The translations under genes were made by a program, and so were the position numbers. The notes under the pieces were generated by a model that saw only the letters and a list, made by a program, of their open reading frames with translations, did not search any database and had not been told where the DNA came from. A stretch of 64,000 nucleotides of DNA from Rhizobium sp. G21 (GTDB taxonomy: Bacteria > Pseudomonadota > Alphaproteobacteria > Rhizobiales > Rhizobiaceae), in NCBI RefSeq assembly GCF_014158035.1, contig NZ_JACFXW010000001.1:1488001-1552000 (forward strand). The letters run 5' to 3'. Shown piece by piece: positions 34,963-44,527 of this stretch (the first letter of the stretch is position 1; the number at the start of each line of letters is the position of its first letter).

Positions 34963-37121
34963 TCACTTCGCCGCTGGCAGCTTCAACACCTGGCCGGGCT
35001 TGAGAGCGCCTGGCCTGCGCTTCAAATCCGGATTGAGATCGAGGATCTCACGGAAACGATCGCCGTCGCCGAGGCGGTCGCGAGCGATGGTCCAGAGGCT
35101 GTCGCCGTTTACGACCGTATGCGTGGCTTCAGCTGCCCCTGGCATGGCGGCGGGCTCGGTGACGGCCGGGGTCGCGACCGGTGTCGCGGCAGGCTTTTCT
35201 TCCGCCTTGGGCGCGACGGCAGGCTGGGCGGGAACGGGCTCGGCCGACGGCGCGTCGGCGGCAGGAGCCTGTTTGGCCGGCTCGCTCGCCTCGGCTTCGG
35301 CAGCCTTCTTCTCGACCGCGGTCACCGATTTGGTCGTTTCCGCGCTGGCCTGGACCGGCGGCAGGCCATCGCGAATCTTCTTTTCGATCTTGGGGATCAG
35401 GTCCGCGTCGGGCTTGAGTTCGAGCGCGGTCTTCCACTGGAAAATCGCTTCGAGCTTGCGGCCGACCTGCCAATAGGCGTCGCCGAGATGGTCGTTGATG
35501 GTGGCGTCGGAGGCGCGCAGATCGGTCGCTCGCTCGAGTTCCGACACCGCGTCGTCATAACGGCCGAGGCGATAATAGGCCCAGCCGAGCGAATCGACGA
35601 TATAGCCGTCGTCCGGGCGCAGATCGACGGCCTTGCGGATCATCTCGAGGCCTTCCTCGAGATTGATGTTCATATCGACCCAGGAATAGCCGAGATAGTT
35701 GAGCACCTGAGGCTGGTCCGGATAGAGCGCGAGCGCCTTGCGGAAATTCGGCTCGGCGATGTCCCACTTCTTCAGACGCTCATAGGCGATGCCGCGCTGA
35801 AAGAAGATCGACCAGTCGGTGCGCTTGGGAATGGGTCCGATGACTTCGACCGCCTTGTCGTAATTGGCGGCCATCTCGGCATATTCCTTGTTGTCGGACA
35901 ACAGGCTGCCATAAGCGAGATAGGCGCGGGTGTCGCGCGGGTCTGCGGCGATCGCCGCCTTCAGATGCTCGCGCGCTTCCTCGATCTTGCCGGTGCCGGC
36001 CAGGTTGAGGCCGAGCTGGAGATCGGCGACGCGGCGAAGAATCGAATTTTCCGGCACTTTGCGATACCATTCGATCGCTTTTTCCGGCTTGTCGTTGGCT
36101 TCGGCGAGACCGCCGAGCAGAACGGCGGTGTCGGCATCCTCGGGCGACAGCGCATTCGCCGTCACCAGATAAAAGGTCACGATATCCTGAGCGCTCGCCC
36201 GGTCGGGCGCGCTCGACAGTGACTGGTTGAGAGCGCCGCCGACGGAGAACAGCACGGACGCCATGCCTTGGGTGGCGTCGGTGATCGCAAATTCCGGCTT
36301 CTCGCCGGCTTCGATCTTCTTGCGGAACGCCTGCAGCGGAATATAGCCGGGCGCAAAGGCTTCGCCGGCGGAAATGGCGTCGAGCGCCTTCTGGCGGTTG
36401 CCGGCCCGGGCTTCGAGCGTCGCCAATGCGATCACGCCGCGCATATAGGTATCGCTGGCCGCCGTGCCCTCTTCGCGATTGGCGACGGTTTCCGCGAGTT
36501 TCTTGCGCGCGGTCTCGATATCGCCCGAGGCTGCGGCGATCATGCCTGCCGTGTAATTGCGGAACACCGAAAACCATTCCGGGCCTTTGAGGCCATTGGC
36601 GGAGGCGATGGCCTCCTTGGTCTTACCCTCGCCGAACTGCCCCCAGGCCACGATCAGCGAATTGATCATGCGGTCGAGCTCGTTCGGGCCTTCGTATTTC
36701 AGGAATTTATAGGCCTCGGTATAGTCCTTCTTGCGGATGGCGTCGATGCCGCGGGCGATTTTGGCGATGCGTTCGACAGCCGGATCATCCTTGAGCTTGA
36801 CCGCCTCGGCGACGCCCTCGTCGAAGTCGCCGTTCATGAACAGGCAGATCATCAGCCGTTCGCGAACTTCGAGGTTGGACGGATCGAATTTCAGCGCCGT
36901 GCGATAAAGCTTGATCGCGCTTTCATAATCATAATCGCCATCGGCGGTGCGTCCGGCGAGAAACGCCCCGGAAAACGTTCGACGCTCGAAATATCGAACT
37001 TGACCTCGGGGGCCGCCGCGTCCGGCTTGGCGGCTTCGACGGCGAGGACCGGCGTCGACAGACTAAGAAGCAGCCCAAGAGCCGTGCCGAACTTCAACCG
37101 ACCGATGTTCAAGAATGCCAT
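34963..37121 (-). CDS. Exported tetratricopeptide-repeat protein with C-terminal LysM domain (frame break near 36967)
   Basis: Repaired length is 719 residues. It starts with a signal peptide ([16 protein letters not shown]). Tetratricopeptide units span most of the rest, for example [45 protein letters not shown] and [38 protein letters not shown] Pro/Ala/Lys linker (about 560-650) leads to a LysM peptidoglycan-binding domain ([20 protein letters not shown]...). A periplasmic cell-wall-bound scaffold is inferred. The frame break lies in a GGGG run after SVERFPG; one G restores [25 protein letters not shown]. Confidence 0.9.
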
Positions 37122-37298
37122 TCGACAGCCTTTCATTGATGCGCTCCGCGCATTCCGCCTTGCGCATGTGGCGACGCCGGCAGCGGCATGCAAGCCGACG
37201 ACGCAAATCATGAGCGTCCTTAAGACCACAATTCGCCGACCCTCACAAGAGATCCGGATAGGCGCTCCGATTCCGGCGATATACGGCGAAACGGGCTT

Positions 37299-38315
37299 TT
37301 AGTTGACGCGCGCGATGCAAAATTCGATCACGTCGATCAACGCCGATTTGAGCGGCGAAGCCGGCAATGCAGCGATCGCGTCATGCGCCATGGTGCCATA
37401 ATGATTGGCCCGGGCGATTGTGTCGGAGAGCGAGCCGTATTTGGTGATCAGGCCCATGGCGCGTTCGAGATTGTCCTTCGTCGACTCGCCGCCTTCGATG
37501 GCTTTGCGCCAGAAAGCGCGTTCTTCCTCCGACCCGCGGCGCCAGGCAAGGATGACCGGCAGCGTAATCTTGCCTTCGCGGAAATCGTCGCCGGTGTTTT
37601 TGCCGAGCTCGGCCGCCTTGCCGCCGTAATCCAACGCGTCGTCGACCAGTTGGAAGGCGAGGCCGAGATTCATGCCATAGGAGCGGAGCGCGGCGCGATC
37701 GGCCTTGCCGGCGCCGGCGATGATCGGGCCGACTTCGGCGGCGGCGGCAAACAGCGCCGCCGTCTTGGCGCGGATGACCTGGAGATAGTCGTCCTCGGTC
37801 GTTTCCATATTCTTGGCGACCGACAATTGCAGCACTTCGCCTTCGGCGATGACGGTGGCGGCGGTGGCCAGCACGTCGAGCGCATCGAGAGAACCCACTT
37901 CGACCATCATCTTGAAGGCCTGGCCGAGCAGGAAGTCGCCGACCAGCACGCTGGCCTGATTGCCCCAGAGGATTCGCGCCGTCTTGCGGCCGCGGCGCAT
38001 GTCGCTTTCATCGACGACGTCGTCATGCAGCAGCGTCGCCGTATGCATGAATTCGACGCTCGCCGCGAGCTTGATATGGCCCTCGCCCTTATAGCCGAAC
38101 AGATTGGCCGCAGCCAGCGTCAGCATCGGGCGCAGACGCTTGCCGCCCGAGGAGATAAGATGGTTGGCGACTTTCGGGATCATCTGGACGTCGGAACCAG
38201 CCTTCGACAAAATGAGTTGGTTCACGCGCTCCATGTCGCCCCTGGTCAGATCGACCAAAGGCTTGATGGAGGCCTGTTTGTTTTTGCTTTCATCAAGCGG
38301 TATGACCACGCCCAA
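37299..38315 (-). CDS. ispB: Octaprenyl/decaprenyl diphosphate synthase
   Basis: 338 residues. It is a long-chain trans-prenyltransferase: the first aspartate-rich motif DDVVD (98-102) is followed by RRGRKTARILWGNQASVLVGDFLLGQAF, and the second motif is in LVDDALDYGG with GDDFREGKITLPVI. It makes the side chain of ubiquinone, used by UbiA. The start is TTG at 38315, with AGGAG 8 bases upstream and the rhizobial N-terminus MGVVIPLDESKNK; the longer open frame upstream has no family similarity. Chain length is not readable. Confidence 0.95.
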   Translation of the reverse strand: MGVVIPLDESKNKQASIKPLVDLTRGDMERVNQLILSKAGSDVQMIPKVANHLISSGGKRLRPMLTLAAANLFGYKGEGHIKLAASVEFMHTATLLHDDVVDESDMRRGRKTARILWGNQASVLVGDFLLGQAFKMMVEVGSLDALDVLATAATVIAEGEVLQLSVAKNMETTEDDYLQVIRAKTAALFAAAAEVGPIIAGAGKADRAALRSYGMNLGLAFQLVDDALDYGGKAAELGKNTGDDFREGKITLPVILAWRRGSEEERAFWRKAIEGGESTKDNLERAMGLITKYGSLSDTIARANHYGTMAHDAIAALPASPLKSALIDVIEFCIARVN

Positions 38316-38433
38316 GGAACCGGCTCCTGTTGAATTCTTTGGGCGGACCATAAAAACCAAGGGGCCGAGCGGCAAGAGGCGAATTGCCCCGGCGCCCATG
38401 AATTGACGAAATTTGACCCAGAGGGAGCGTGAA

Positions 38434-38652
38434 GTGATCGAAATCATGCGCAGCAACGACCCGGTGGCCATGTCCTACGCCGTGAGCCTGCTAGAGGACC
38501 GCGACATCGTCTGCTTCATTGCGGATCAGGGCATGAGCGTGCTCGAAGGTTCGATCGGCATTCTGCAGCGGCGGCTGTTGGTGGAGGACGAGCGCATCGA
38601 CGAGGCGCGGCGGACGCTTCATGACGCCGGACTGGGCGGCGAACTCAGATGA
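38434..38652 (+). CDS. DUF2007 domain-containing protein
   Basis: 72 residues matching the small signal-transducing-like DUF2007 family: EIMRSNDPVAMSYAVSLLEDRDIVCFIADQGMSVLEGSIGILQRRLLVEDERIDEARRTL. The start is GTG 38434 with GAGGGAG 8 bases upstream; ATG 38446 is an alternative. The last four bases overlap the following methyltransferase (ATGA), a fixed pair in rhizobial genomes as far as I know. It is divergent from ispB. Confidence 0.88.
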   Translation: MIEIMRSNDPVAMSYAVSLLEDRDIVCFIADQGMSVLEGSIGILQRRLLVEDERIDEARRTLHDAGLGGELR

Positions 38653-39473
38653 ATGTCGGTCTGCCGCAAACGCTGGAACGCGATGACGACAAGCCCGTCG
38701 TCGACACGATCGACGCGTTCCATTTCGGCCGTTTCTTCCTCGTCCAGCCCAAAGGGCGCGGCCATCGCTCCGGCGTGGACGCGATGCTGCTGGCCGCCAT
38801 GGTGGATGCGGACGGTCCGATCGAACTCGCCGATCTCGGCGCCGGCGCTGGCGCCGCGGGTCTCGGCGTCGCGGCGAGACTTGAACAGGCGCGCGTGACG
38901 CTGGTCGAGAAATCGCCAGACATGATCGCCTATGCGGAGAAGACGCTGGCGCTGCCGGACAATGCCGCCGTCGCGGCCCGAGCCCGCCTGCTTGCGGCCG
39001 ATGTGACCCTCAAAGGCCGCGAGCGCGTCGCCGCAGGGCTGCCGGACGACATTTTCGACCATGTGATCATGAACCCGCCCTTCAACCATGCCGGCGACCG
39101 GCGCGCGCCGGATGGCCTGAAGGCGGAGGCGCATGTGCTGCAGGACGGGCTGTTCGACGCCTGGATCCGCACCGCCGGCGCCATTCTGAAACCCGGCGGA
39201 CAGATGTCGCTAATCGCCAGGCCGGAATCGATCGCCGAGATCATGGACGCCTGCGGCAAGCGCTTCGGCGGGTTGGAATTCACGATGATCCATCCGCGAC
39301 AGGGAGAAAGCGCCATCCGCCTGCTGGTGAGCGGCGTCAAGGGTTCACGGGCGCGGCCAGTGTTTCGCGCGCCGATCTTCATGCATTCCGAGGGGTCGCA
39401 CAGGTTCCTGCCCGAAGTGGACGACCTCAACAATGGCCGCGCGTCCTACCGCCGGCTCGCGCCGCGCCGCTAG
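38649..39473 (+). CDS. SAM-dependent methyltransferase, tRNA1(Val) m6A37 / small-methyltransferase type
   Basis: 274 residues. Class I methyltransferase with motif I ADLGAGAGAAGLGVAAR, an acidic motif II (LVEKSPD) and the NPPF motif (HVIMNPPFNHAGDRRAP) of N6-adenine and N5-glutamine methyltransferases. The N-terminus VDAFHFGRFFLVQPKGRGHRSGVDAMLLAA with the RSGxDAxLLAA pattern resembles YfiC/TrmN6, which methylates A37 of tRNA1(Val). The identification is by family only. It is translationally coupled to DUF2007. Confidence 0.88.
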   Translation: MNVGLPQTLERDDDKPVVDTIDAFHFGRFFLVQPKGRGHRSGVDAMLLAAMVDADGPIELADLGAGAGAAGLGVAARLEQARVTLVEKSPDMIAYAEKTLALPDNAAVAARARLLAADVTLKGRERVAAGLPDDIFDHVIMNPPFNHAGDRRAPDGLKAEAHVLQDGLFDAWIRTAGAILKPGGQMSLIARPESIAEIMDACGKRFGGLEFTMIHPRQGESAIRLLVSGVKGSRARPVFRAPIFMHSEGSHRFLPEVDDLNNGRASYRRLAPRR

Positions 39474-39543
39474 GGCCTTCCAAAGGGGCTCGCGCGCTCC
39501 TATATCGGTCTCAACCACCGCACGCCAGGATCAGGAACAATCA

Positions 39544-40407
39544 ATGGGTTTTCTCAGCCGTCTCATTCCCGCCCGCTTCCGTAAGAAAAAGGTCAAGATC
39601 CCCGTGGTGCGGTTGTCGGGCGTGATCCAGGCGGGCGGGAGCCAGTTCCGACCGGCCCTGAACCTGGCCAACATCGAAGAATTGCTCGAAGAAGCCTTCG
39701 AGACCAAGAAGGCGCCGGCCGTGGCGATCGCCATCAATTCGCCCGGCGGATCGCCGGTGCAATCCCGGCAGATCTTCTACAAGATCCGGGCGCTCGCCAA
39801 GAAGCACGAGAAAAAGGTGCTGGTGTTCGTCGAGGATGTCGCGGCGTCCGGCGGTTATCTGATCGCGCTCGCCGGCGACGAGATCATCGCCGATCCGACC
39901 TCGATCGTCGGCTCGATCGGCGTGATCTCCGGCGGCTTCGGCTTTACGGAACTGATCAAGAAGGTCGGCGTCGAGCGCCGCATCTACACCGCGGGACAGA
40001 ACAAGTCGGTGCTCGACCCGTTCCTGCCCGAGAAGGAAAGCGACGTCGCGCATCTGAAATCTTTGCAGCTCGACGTGCACCGCGTGTTCATCGACATGGT
40101 GAAGGAGCGCCGCGCCGGCAAGCTGGCCGAAGACGACACGCTGTTCACCGGACTGTTCTGGTCCGGCGAGAAGGGTTTGGCGCTCGGTCTCGTCGACGCA
40201 CTCGGCGACATGGAAACCGAGCTGCGTTTGCGCTATGGTGACGAGGTCGAGATCGAGCCTGTGGAGGCCTCGCGTGGATTTGTAGCCCGGATGATTTCGG
40301 GACGCTCCGCCACGCCGCGGCTGGGCGGAGAGATCGGCGCGGGCGCTGCGGAAGCGGCGATTTCGACGGCGGAGGAACGGCTCTGGTGGAGCCGATACGG
40401 ACTTTAG
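39544..40407 (+). CDS. S49 family serine peptidase (SppA-like)
   Basis: 287 residues. A Ser-Lys dyad peptidase of the signal-peptide-peptidase type: INSPGGSPVQSRQIFYKIR, catalytic Ser102 in EDVAASGGYLIALA, SIVGSIGVISGGFGF and catalytic Lys154 in AGQNKSVLDPF. The N-terminus is basic (MGFLSRLIPARFRKKK) without a real membrane anchor, so it may be cytoplasmic-side or peripheral. It resembles the short SohB-like rhizobial form. The small membrane protein gene at 40417 follows 9 bases later. Confidence 0.93.
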   Translation: MGFLSRLIPARFRKKKVKIPVVRLSGVIQAGGSQFRPALNLANIEELLEEAFETKKAPAVAIAINSPGGSPVQSRQIFYKIRALAKKHEKKVLVFVEDVAASGGYLIALAGDEIIADPTSIVGSIGVISGGFGFTELIKKVGVERRIYTAGQNKSVLDPFLPEKESDVAHLKSLQLDVHRVFIDMVKERRAGKLAEDDTLFTGLFWSGEKGLALGLVDALGDMETELRLRYGDEVEIEPVEASRGFVARMISGRSATPRLGGEIGAGAAEAAISTAEERLWWSRYGL

Positions 40408-40416
40408 GATTTCAAA

Positions 40417-40617
40417 GTGGGTTTATCGAAGATCGTCTTCGTCGTCGTGATCGGACTTGTAGGCTGGATGGTCTACAAGAAGTTCGTCGCCGACGCCTTG
40501 AAGCTCGCCAAGGCCAACGCCGCCAAGCGGCGCGAAGCGGAAACCGGCGCGATCGGCACGCTGGTCAAGGATCCGGTCACCGGCGAGTATCGCCTGCGTA
40601 AGGAAGAAGACCGCTAA
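40417..40617 (+). CDS. Small single-span membrane protein
   Basis: 66 residues. One membrane helix (SKIVFVVVIGLVGWMVYKKF) at the N-terminus, followed by a basic amphipathic stretch (KLAKANAAKRREAETGAIGTLV) and a short end KDPVTGEYRLRKEEDR. The start is GTG 40417 with AGGA 8 bases upstream. It follows the S49 peptidase and may be its partner or only its co-transcript; function unknown. Confidence 0.75.
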   Translation: MGLSKIVFVVVIGLVGWMVYKKFVADALKLAKANAAKRREAETGAIGTLVKDPVTGEYRLRKEEDR

Positions 40618-40934
40618 GGCTCCTCGCGCCCTCGCGCAAGCGTCTGCCAATCCTGCCCCGCATAGGCGACGCAGATGATTTTGACGACGCGCGCGGCGTC
40701 ATCGACGGTGAAGCAGATGACTGCGCGACGAGAAACCGGAAGAACGCGCAGACCCGGCATGACCTCCGACCGAGGGCTTCCGATATACGGATGAAGCCGC
40801 AGCATCGCCAGCGCCTGTTCAATTTTGCCAATCTTATCGTAAGCCGTCTGATATCCGGCGAAATTACCGATGAGATCGACGATCGCAGCGAGATCGAACT
40901 TGACGTCTTGGTGGCGGACGATGCGGTAGGTCAC
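40614..40934 (-). CDS. ParE/RelE-family toxin
   Basis: About 106 residues from GTG 40934 (VTYRIVRHQDVKFDLAAIVDLI). It has the compact RelE/ParE fold pattern: an N-terminal strand, two helices (AIVDLIGNFAGYQTAYDKIGKIEQALAMLRLHP), YIGSPRSEVMPGLRVLPVSRRAVICFTVDDAARVVKIICVAYAGQDW. RelE members cleave mRNA in the ribosome and ParE members poison gyrase; which applies is not decided here. The start follows the antitoxin stop by one base (TGATGTG), so the two are coupled. Its 3' end overlaps the small membrane protein gene by four bases, convergently. Confidence 0.9.
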   Translation of the reverse strand: MTYRIVRHQDVKFDLAAIVDLIGNFAGYQTAYDKIGKIEQALAMLRLHPYIGSPRSEVMPGLRVLPVSRRAVICFTVDDAARVVKIICVAYAGQDWQTLARGREEP

Positions 40935-40935
40935 A

Positions 40936-41229
40936 TCAGAGGCCTGCCTTGATCTTTTCTCGGGCTTGGCGTCTGAGATCTTGGAACATGGTGTCGGCCT
41001 CATCCACTGTAATCCATTGATCGTCCGGCAAGGACGCCCTGTGCCGGATCTCCTCCGCCATGGCTGTCACAGCGTCCGCCTCCCCTTCCGGCTCTTCCAC
41101 TTCCAGCATCAGGTCGCGGATTTGATCCTGCACGAGTTCCGAGATCGAGGCATAGTCGCCCCGGCTCACCAAACGTTCGGCGAATTCCAGCTGCTGTTCG
41201 GAAAGCTCGATCGAGATCTTCACATTCAT
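40936..41229 (-). CDS. Ribbon-helix-helix antitoxin (ParD-like), partner of the downstream toxin
   Basis: 97 residues. N-terminal ribbon-helix-helix (MNVKISIELSEQQLEFAERLVSRGDYASISELVQDQIRDLM), then an acidic toxin-binding tail with EEVEEPEGEADAVTAMAEE and DDQWITVDEADTMFQDL. It lies directly upstream of the ParE/RelE toxin in the usual antitoxin-first order, and the pair likely represses its own promoter upstream of 41229. Confidence 0.9.
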   Translation of the reverse strand: MNVKISIELSEQQLEFAERLVSRGDYASISELVQDQIRDLMLEVEEPEGEADAVTAMAEEIRHRASLPDDQWITVDEADTMFQDLRRQAREKIKAGL

Positions 41230-41351
41230 GGCTGCCTCCGGCTTTGCATGCCGCGATCATAAGCCCCAATGACCTTGCGATCAATCAAAACGGCGTCTTG
41301 ACAAGATCAGGCGCCACGTGAACATATAGGGAACATAAAAAGGAGGATACT

Positions 41352-41734
41352 ATGCTCGACCATATCGGATTTCCCGTGGGGATTATGCGCGCGGCCGCAC
41401 TTTTTACGACGCCGTGATGCCGGCGATCGGCGCGAGCCGGATGATGGAGGTAACGGCTGAGATGACCGGCGGAGCGGCGCATGCCGGCTATGGCGTCGAC
41501 AAGCCGGATTTCTGGATCAGCAGCGGCGGGCCGGTGACCGGCGCGCTGCATATCGCCTTCCAGGCCAAGGACCGGGCTGCTGTGCGCGCCTTCTATGATG
41601 CGGCGATGGCGGCGGGCGCAAAGGACAATGGCGCGCCGGGGCTGAGGCCGCATTATCACGAGAATTACTACGGCGCTTTCGTGCTAGATCCCGACGGCCA
41701 CAATATCGAGGCCGTGTGCCATCGGCCGGAGTGA
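41352..41734 (+). CDS. VOC (glyoxalase/bleomycin resistance) family protein (frame break near 41380)
   Basis: Repaired length is 127 residues. MLDHIGFPVG in the first frame, then one missing G in GGGG (41378-41381), then DYARGRTFYDAVMPAIGASRMMEVTAEM and the second module ALHIAFQAKDRAAVRAFYDAAMAAGAKDNGAPG, LRPHYHENYYGAFVLDPDGHNIEAVCH. His4 and the late Glu (NIEAV) are the usual metal-ligand positions. Members include lyases, dioxygenases and resistance proteins; the substrate is unknown. A strong AGGAGG precedes the start. Confidence 0.88.
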
Positions 41735-41829
41735 TGGCGGCGGGACGCCGGCGCTTGACGCGGCAAGGGCCTTGACCCTTCCCGCCCGCCATGGCACTCA
41801 GCCGCCAGCAATTGCCGAGGGTGTATGTC

Positions 41830-42777
41830 ATGTCCGCGATCCCAGATCATATGAATCCCAAGCGCTCGTTTCAGGCGCTGATCCTGACCCTGCATAACTA
41901 CTGGGCGGACAAGGGTTGCGCGGTTTTGCAGCCTTACGACATGGAAGTGGGCGCCGGCACGTTCCACCCGGCGACCACGCTGCGCGCGCTCGGCCCGAAG
42001 CCCTGGAAGGCCGCCTATGTGCAGCCGTCGCGCCGCCCCTCGGACGGGCGCTACGGCGAAAACCCGAACCGCCTGCAGCATTATTATCAGTATCAGGTGA
42101 TCCTGAAGCCCAATCCGTCCAACCTGCAGGAGCTCTATCTCGGCTCGCTGGCGGCGATCGGGCTCGATCCTCTTCTGCATGATATCCGCTTCGTGGAAGA
42201 CGACTGGGAAAGCCCGACGCTGGGCGCCTGGGGCCTCGGCTGGGAATGCTGGTGCGACGGCATGGAAGTCAGCCAGTTCACCTATTTCCAGCAGGTCTGC
42301 GGCATCGAATGCTCGCCGGTGGCGGGCGAACTGACCTATGGTCTGGAACGTCTCGCAATGTATGTACAGGGTGTGGACAATGTCTACGACCTCAACTTCA
42401 ACGGCCGCGAGGGCGCCGAGAAGATCTCCTATGGCGATGTCTTCCTGCAGGCCGAGCAGGAATATTCCCGCCATAATTTTGAATACGCCAATACCGAGAT
42501 GCTGCACCGGCATTTCATCGACGCCGAGAAGGAATGCCAGGCGCTTCTCGCCGCCGGCGCGCCCGGCGATCAGGACGCTCAGCGCCTGCACAAATGCGTG
42601 CTGCCGGCCTATGACCAGTGCATCAAGGCGAGCCATGTGTTCAACCTGCTCGACGCGCGCGGCGTGATTTCAGTCACCGAGCGGCAGAGCTATATCCTGC
42701 GCGTCCGCACGCTGGCCAAGGCCTGCGGCGAAGCCTTCCTGCTGACCGACGCCGGCGGGGTCAACTGGACGGAATAA
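41830..42777 (+). CDS. glyQ: Glycine-tRNA ligase alpha subunit
   Basis: 315 residues. The catalytic alpha chain of the bacterial alpha2beta2 enzyme: [79 protein letters not shown] and [24 protein letters not shown] are essentially invariant. The start at 41830 is preferred (GAGGGTG upstream, standard N-terminus); 41791 is an in-frame alternative. The beta subunit glyS lies 4 kb away, with aroA and a two-component pair inserted between. Confidence 0.97.
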   Translation: MSAIPDHMNPKRSFQALILTLHNYWADKGCAVLQPYDMEVGAGTFHPATTLRALGPKPWKAAYVQPSRRPSDGRYGENPNRLQHYYQYQVILKPNPSNLQELYLGSLAAIGLDPLLHDIRFVEDDWESPTLGAWGLGWECWCDGMEVSQFTYFQQVCGIECSPVAGELTYGLERLAMYVQGVDNVYDLNFNGREGAEKISYGDVFLQAEQEYSRHNFEYANTEMLHRHFIDAEKECQALLAAGAPGDQDAQRLHKCVLPAYDQCIKASHVFNLLDARGVISVTERQSYILRVRTLAKACGEAFLLTDAGGVNWTE

Positions 42778-42863
42778 GCCGTCCGCCGCAGACAATTCGC
42801 ATCCGGCCCTCGCCGTGAGATCGACGGGGCCGGCTTCCACGCACCGCCCTTTCGGATCGCCTG

Positions 42864-44122
42864 ATGACGCTCGAGAAACTCACCATCGTCCCGACCTCCA
42901 AGCCGCTCGAAGGCCGCGTGAGCCCGCCGGGCTCGAAGTCGATCACCAATCGCGCGCTGCTCGTCGCAGGCCTCGCCAAGGGGGCGTGAGCCGGCTGACC
43001 GGCGCGCTGAAAAGCGACGACACCCGCTATATGGCCGAGGCGCTGCGCGCCATGGGCGTCACCGTCGATGAGCCGGACGCCACCACCTTCGTCGTCACCA
43101 GCGACGGCGTCTGGAAGGAGCCTTCCGCTCCCCTCTTCCTCGGCAATGCCGGCACGGCGACCCGCTTTTTGACGGCGGCGGTCGCATTGGCAAAGGGCCG
43201 TTTCGTGGTGGATGGCGACCAGCATATGCGCAAGCGGCCGATCCTGCCGCTGGTCGAGGCGCTGCGCTCGCTCGGCGTCCAGATCGAGGCCCCGACCGGC
43301 TGCCCGCCGGTGACTGTCGACGCCGAGGGACGCTTCACCACCAATCGCGTGGTGATCGACGCCGGGCTTTCCAGCCAATATGTGTCGGCGCTCCTGATGG
43401 CCGCACCGCTCGCGAGCGAGCCCTTCGACATCGAACTCGCCGGCGCCGAGATCGGCGCGCGCGGCTATATCGACCTGACGCTGGCCTCAATGCGCGCTTT
43501 CGGCGCCGAGGTCGAGCAGACTTCGCCGGCCACCTGGCGCGTGCAGCCCACAGGTTACGTCGCCGCCGATTACCATATCGAGCCCGACGCTTCGGCCGCC
43601 ACCTATCTCTGGGCGGCGGAAGCGCTCACCAGCGGCAAAATCGACATCGGCGTGGATGCCGGCGCTTTCACCCAGCCGGACGCCAAGGCTTATGAGGTCA
43701 TCTCCGCCTTCCCGCATATCCCCGCCCTCATTGACGGTTCGCAGATGCAGGACGCGATCCCGACCATCGCCGTGCTCTCCGCCTTCAACGAAACGCCGGT
43801 GCGCTTCGTTGGCATCGCCAATCTGCGCGTCAAGGAGTGCGACCGCATTCGCGCGCTGTCATCGGGCCTCAACGCCATCCGTCCGGGACTGGCGACCGAA
43901 GAGGGCGACGACCTGATCGTGGCCTCCGACCCCGGCTTGATCGGCCAACGCCTGCCGGCGGACATCGACACTTTTGCGGATCACCGCATCGCCATGAGCT
44001 TTGCGCTTGCGGGTCTCAAGATCGACGGCGTCACCATTCTCGATCCGCTCTGCGTGGGCAAGACCTATCCGGATTACTGGAAGGCTCTGGGCGCGTTGGG
44101 CGTAGAGATCATCGAAGGCTGA
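42864..44122 (+). CDS. aroA: 3-phosphoshikimate 1-carboxyvinyltransferase (EPSP synthase; frame break near 42982)
   Basis: Repaired length is 419 residues. It transfers the enolpyruvyl group to shikimate 3-phosphate in aromatic synthesis. Key segments: PPGSKSITNRALLVAGLAKGG with the PEP/shikimate Lys-Ser-Arg, SDDTRYMAEALRAMGV, FLGNAGTATRFLTAA, ADYHIEPDASAATYLWAAEALTSG, and a late NLRVKECDRIRALSSGLNAI with DHRIAMSFALAGLKIDG. The ATG frame from 42864 stops in LAKGA; adding one G to the GGGGG run (42980-42984) continues as GVSRLTGALKSDD. The SITNR form of the first motif is not the usual SVSNR of class I or SISHR of class II, so class assignment needs an alignment. Confidence 0.95.
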
Positions 44123-44125
44123 GCC

Positions 44126-44527
44126 TCAGAATTCAAGCCCCGCCGCGACCCGGTTTTCGATCCGGAGCGCCAGCCCCTGGATCTTGGCCATCAGCACGTC
44201 GAAATCGATCGGCTTGGTCATGTAGTTGTCGGCGCCGGCGCGCATGCCTTCGAGCATCTTTTCCCGGTCGGCGAGCGCGGTCAGGAAGATGAAAGGCATA
44301 TTCGAGAATTGCGGATAATTGATCTGCAATTCCGCCAGAAGCTCCGTGCCGTCCATCTCCGGCATGGTGATGTCGGAGATGACGATATCGGGCCGGTGGC
44401 GCAGGATCAGTTCCAGCCCTTCCTTGCCGTTGGAGGCCTGAAGCACGCGCAGGCCTGCGTCTTCCAACTCCTCGGTGATCAATTCGCGGACGTCCATTTC
44501 GTCTTCGACGCAGAGAATGGTGATCAT
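44126..44527 (-). CDS. Single-domain response regulator (CheY-like)
   Basis: 133 residues, receiver domain only. Acidic pocket Glu8-Asp9, phospho-acceptor Asp52 (DIVISDITMPEMDG), Thr83 and Lys105 (YMTKPIDF) are all present. No output domain. Its ATG overlaps the histidine kinase stop by four bases, so it is the cognate partner; output may be by protein interaction, as for CheY or DivK. Confidence 0.95.
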   Translation of the reverse strand: MITILCVEDEMDVRELITEELEDAGLRVLQASNGKEGLELILRHRPDIVISDITMPEMDGTELLAELQINYPQFSNMPFIFLTALADREKMLEGMRAGADNYMTKPIDFDVLMAKIQGLALRIENRVAAGLEF

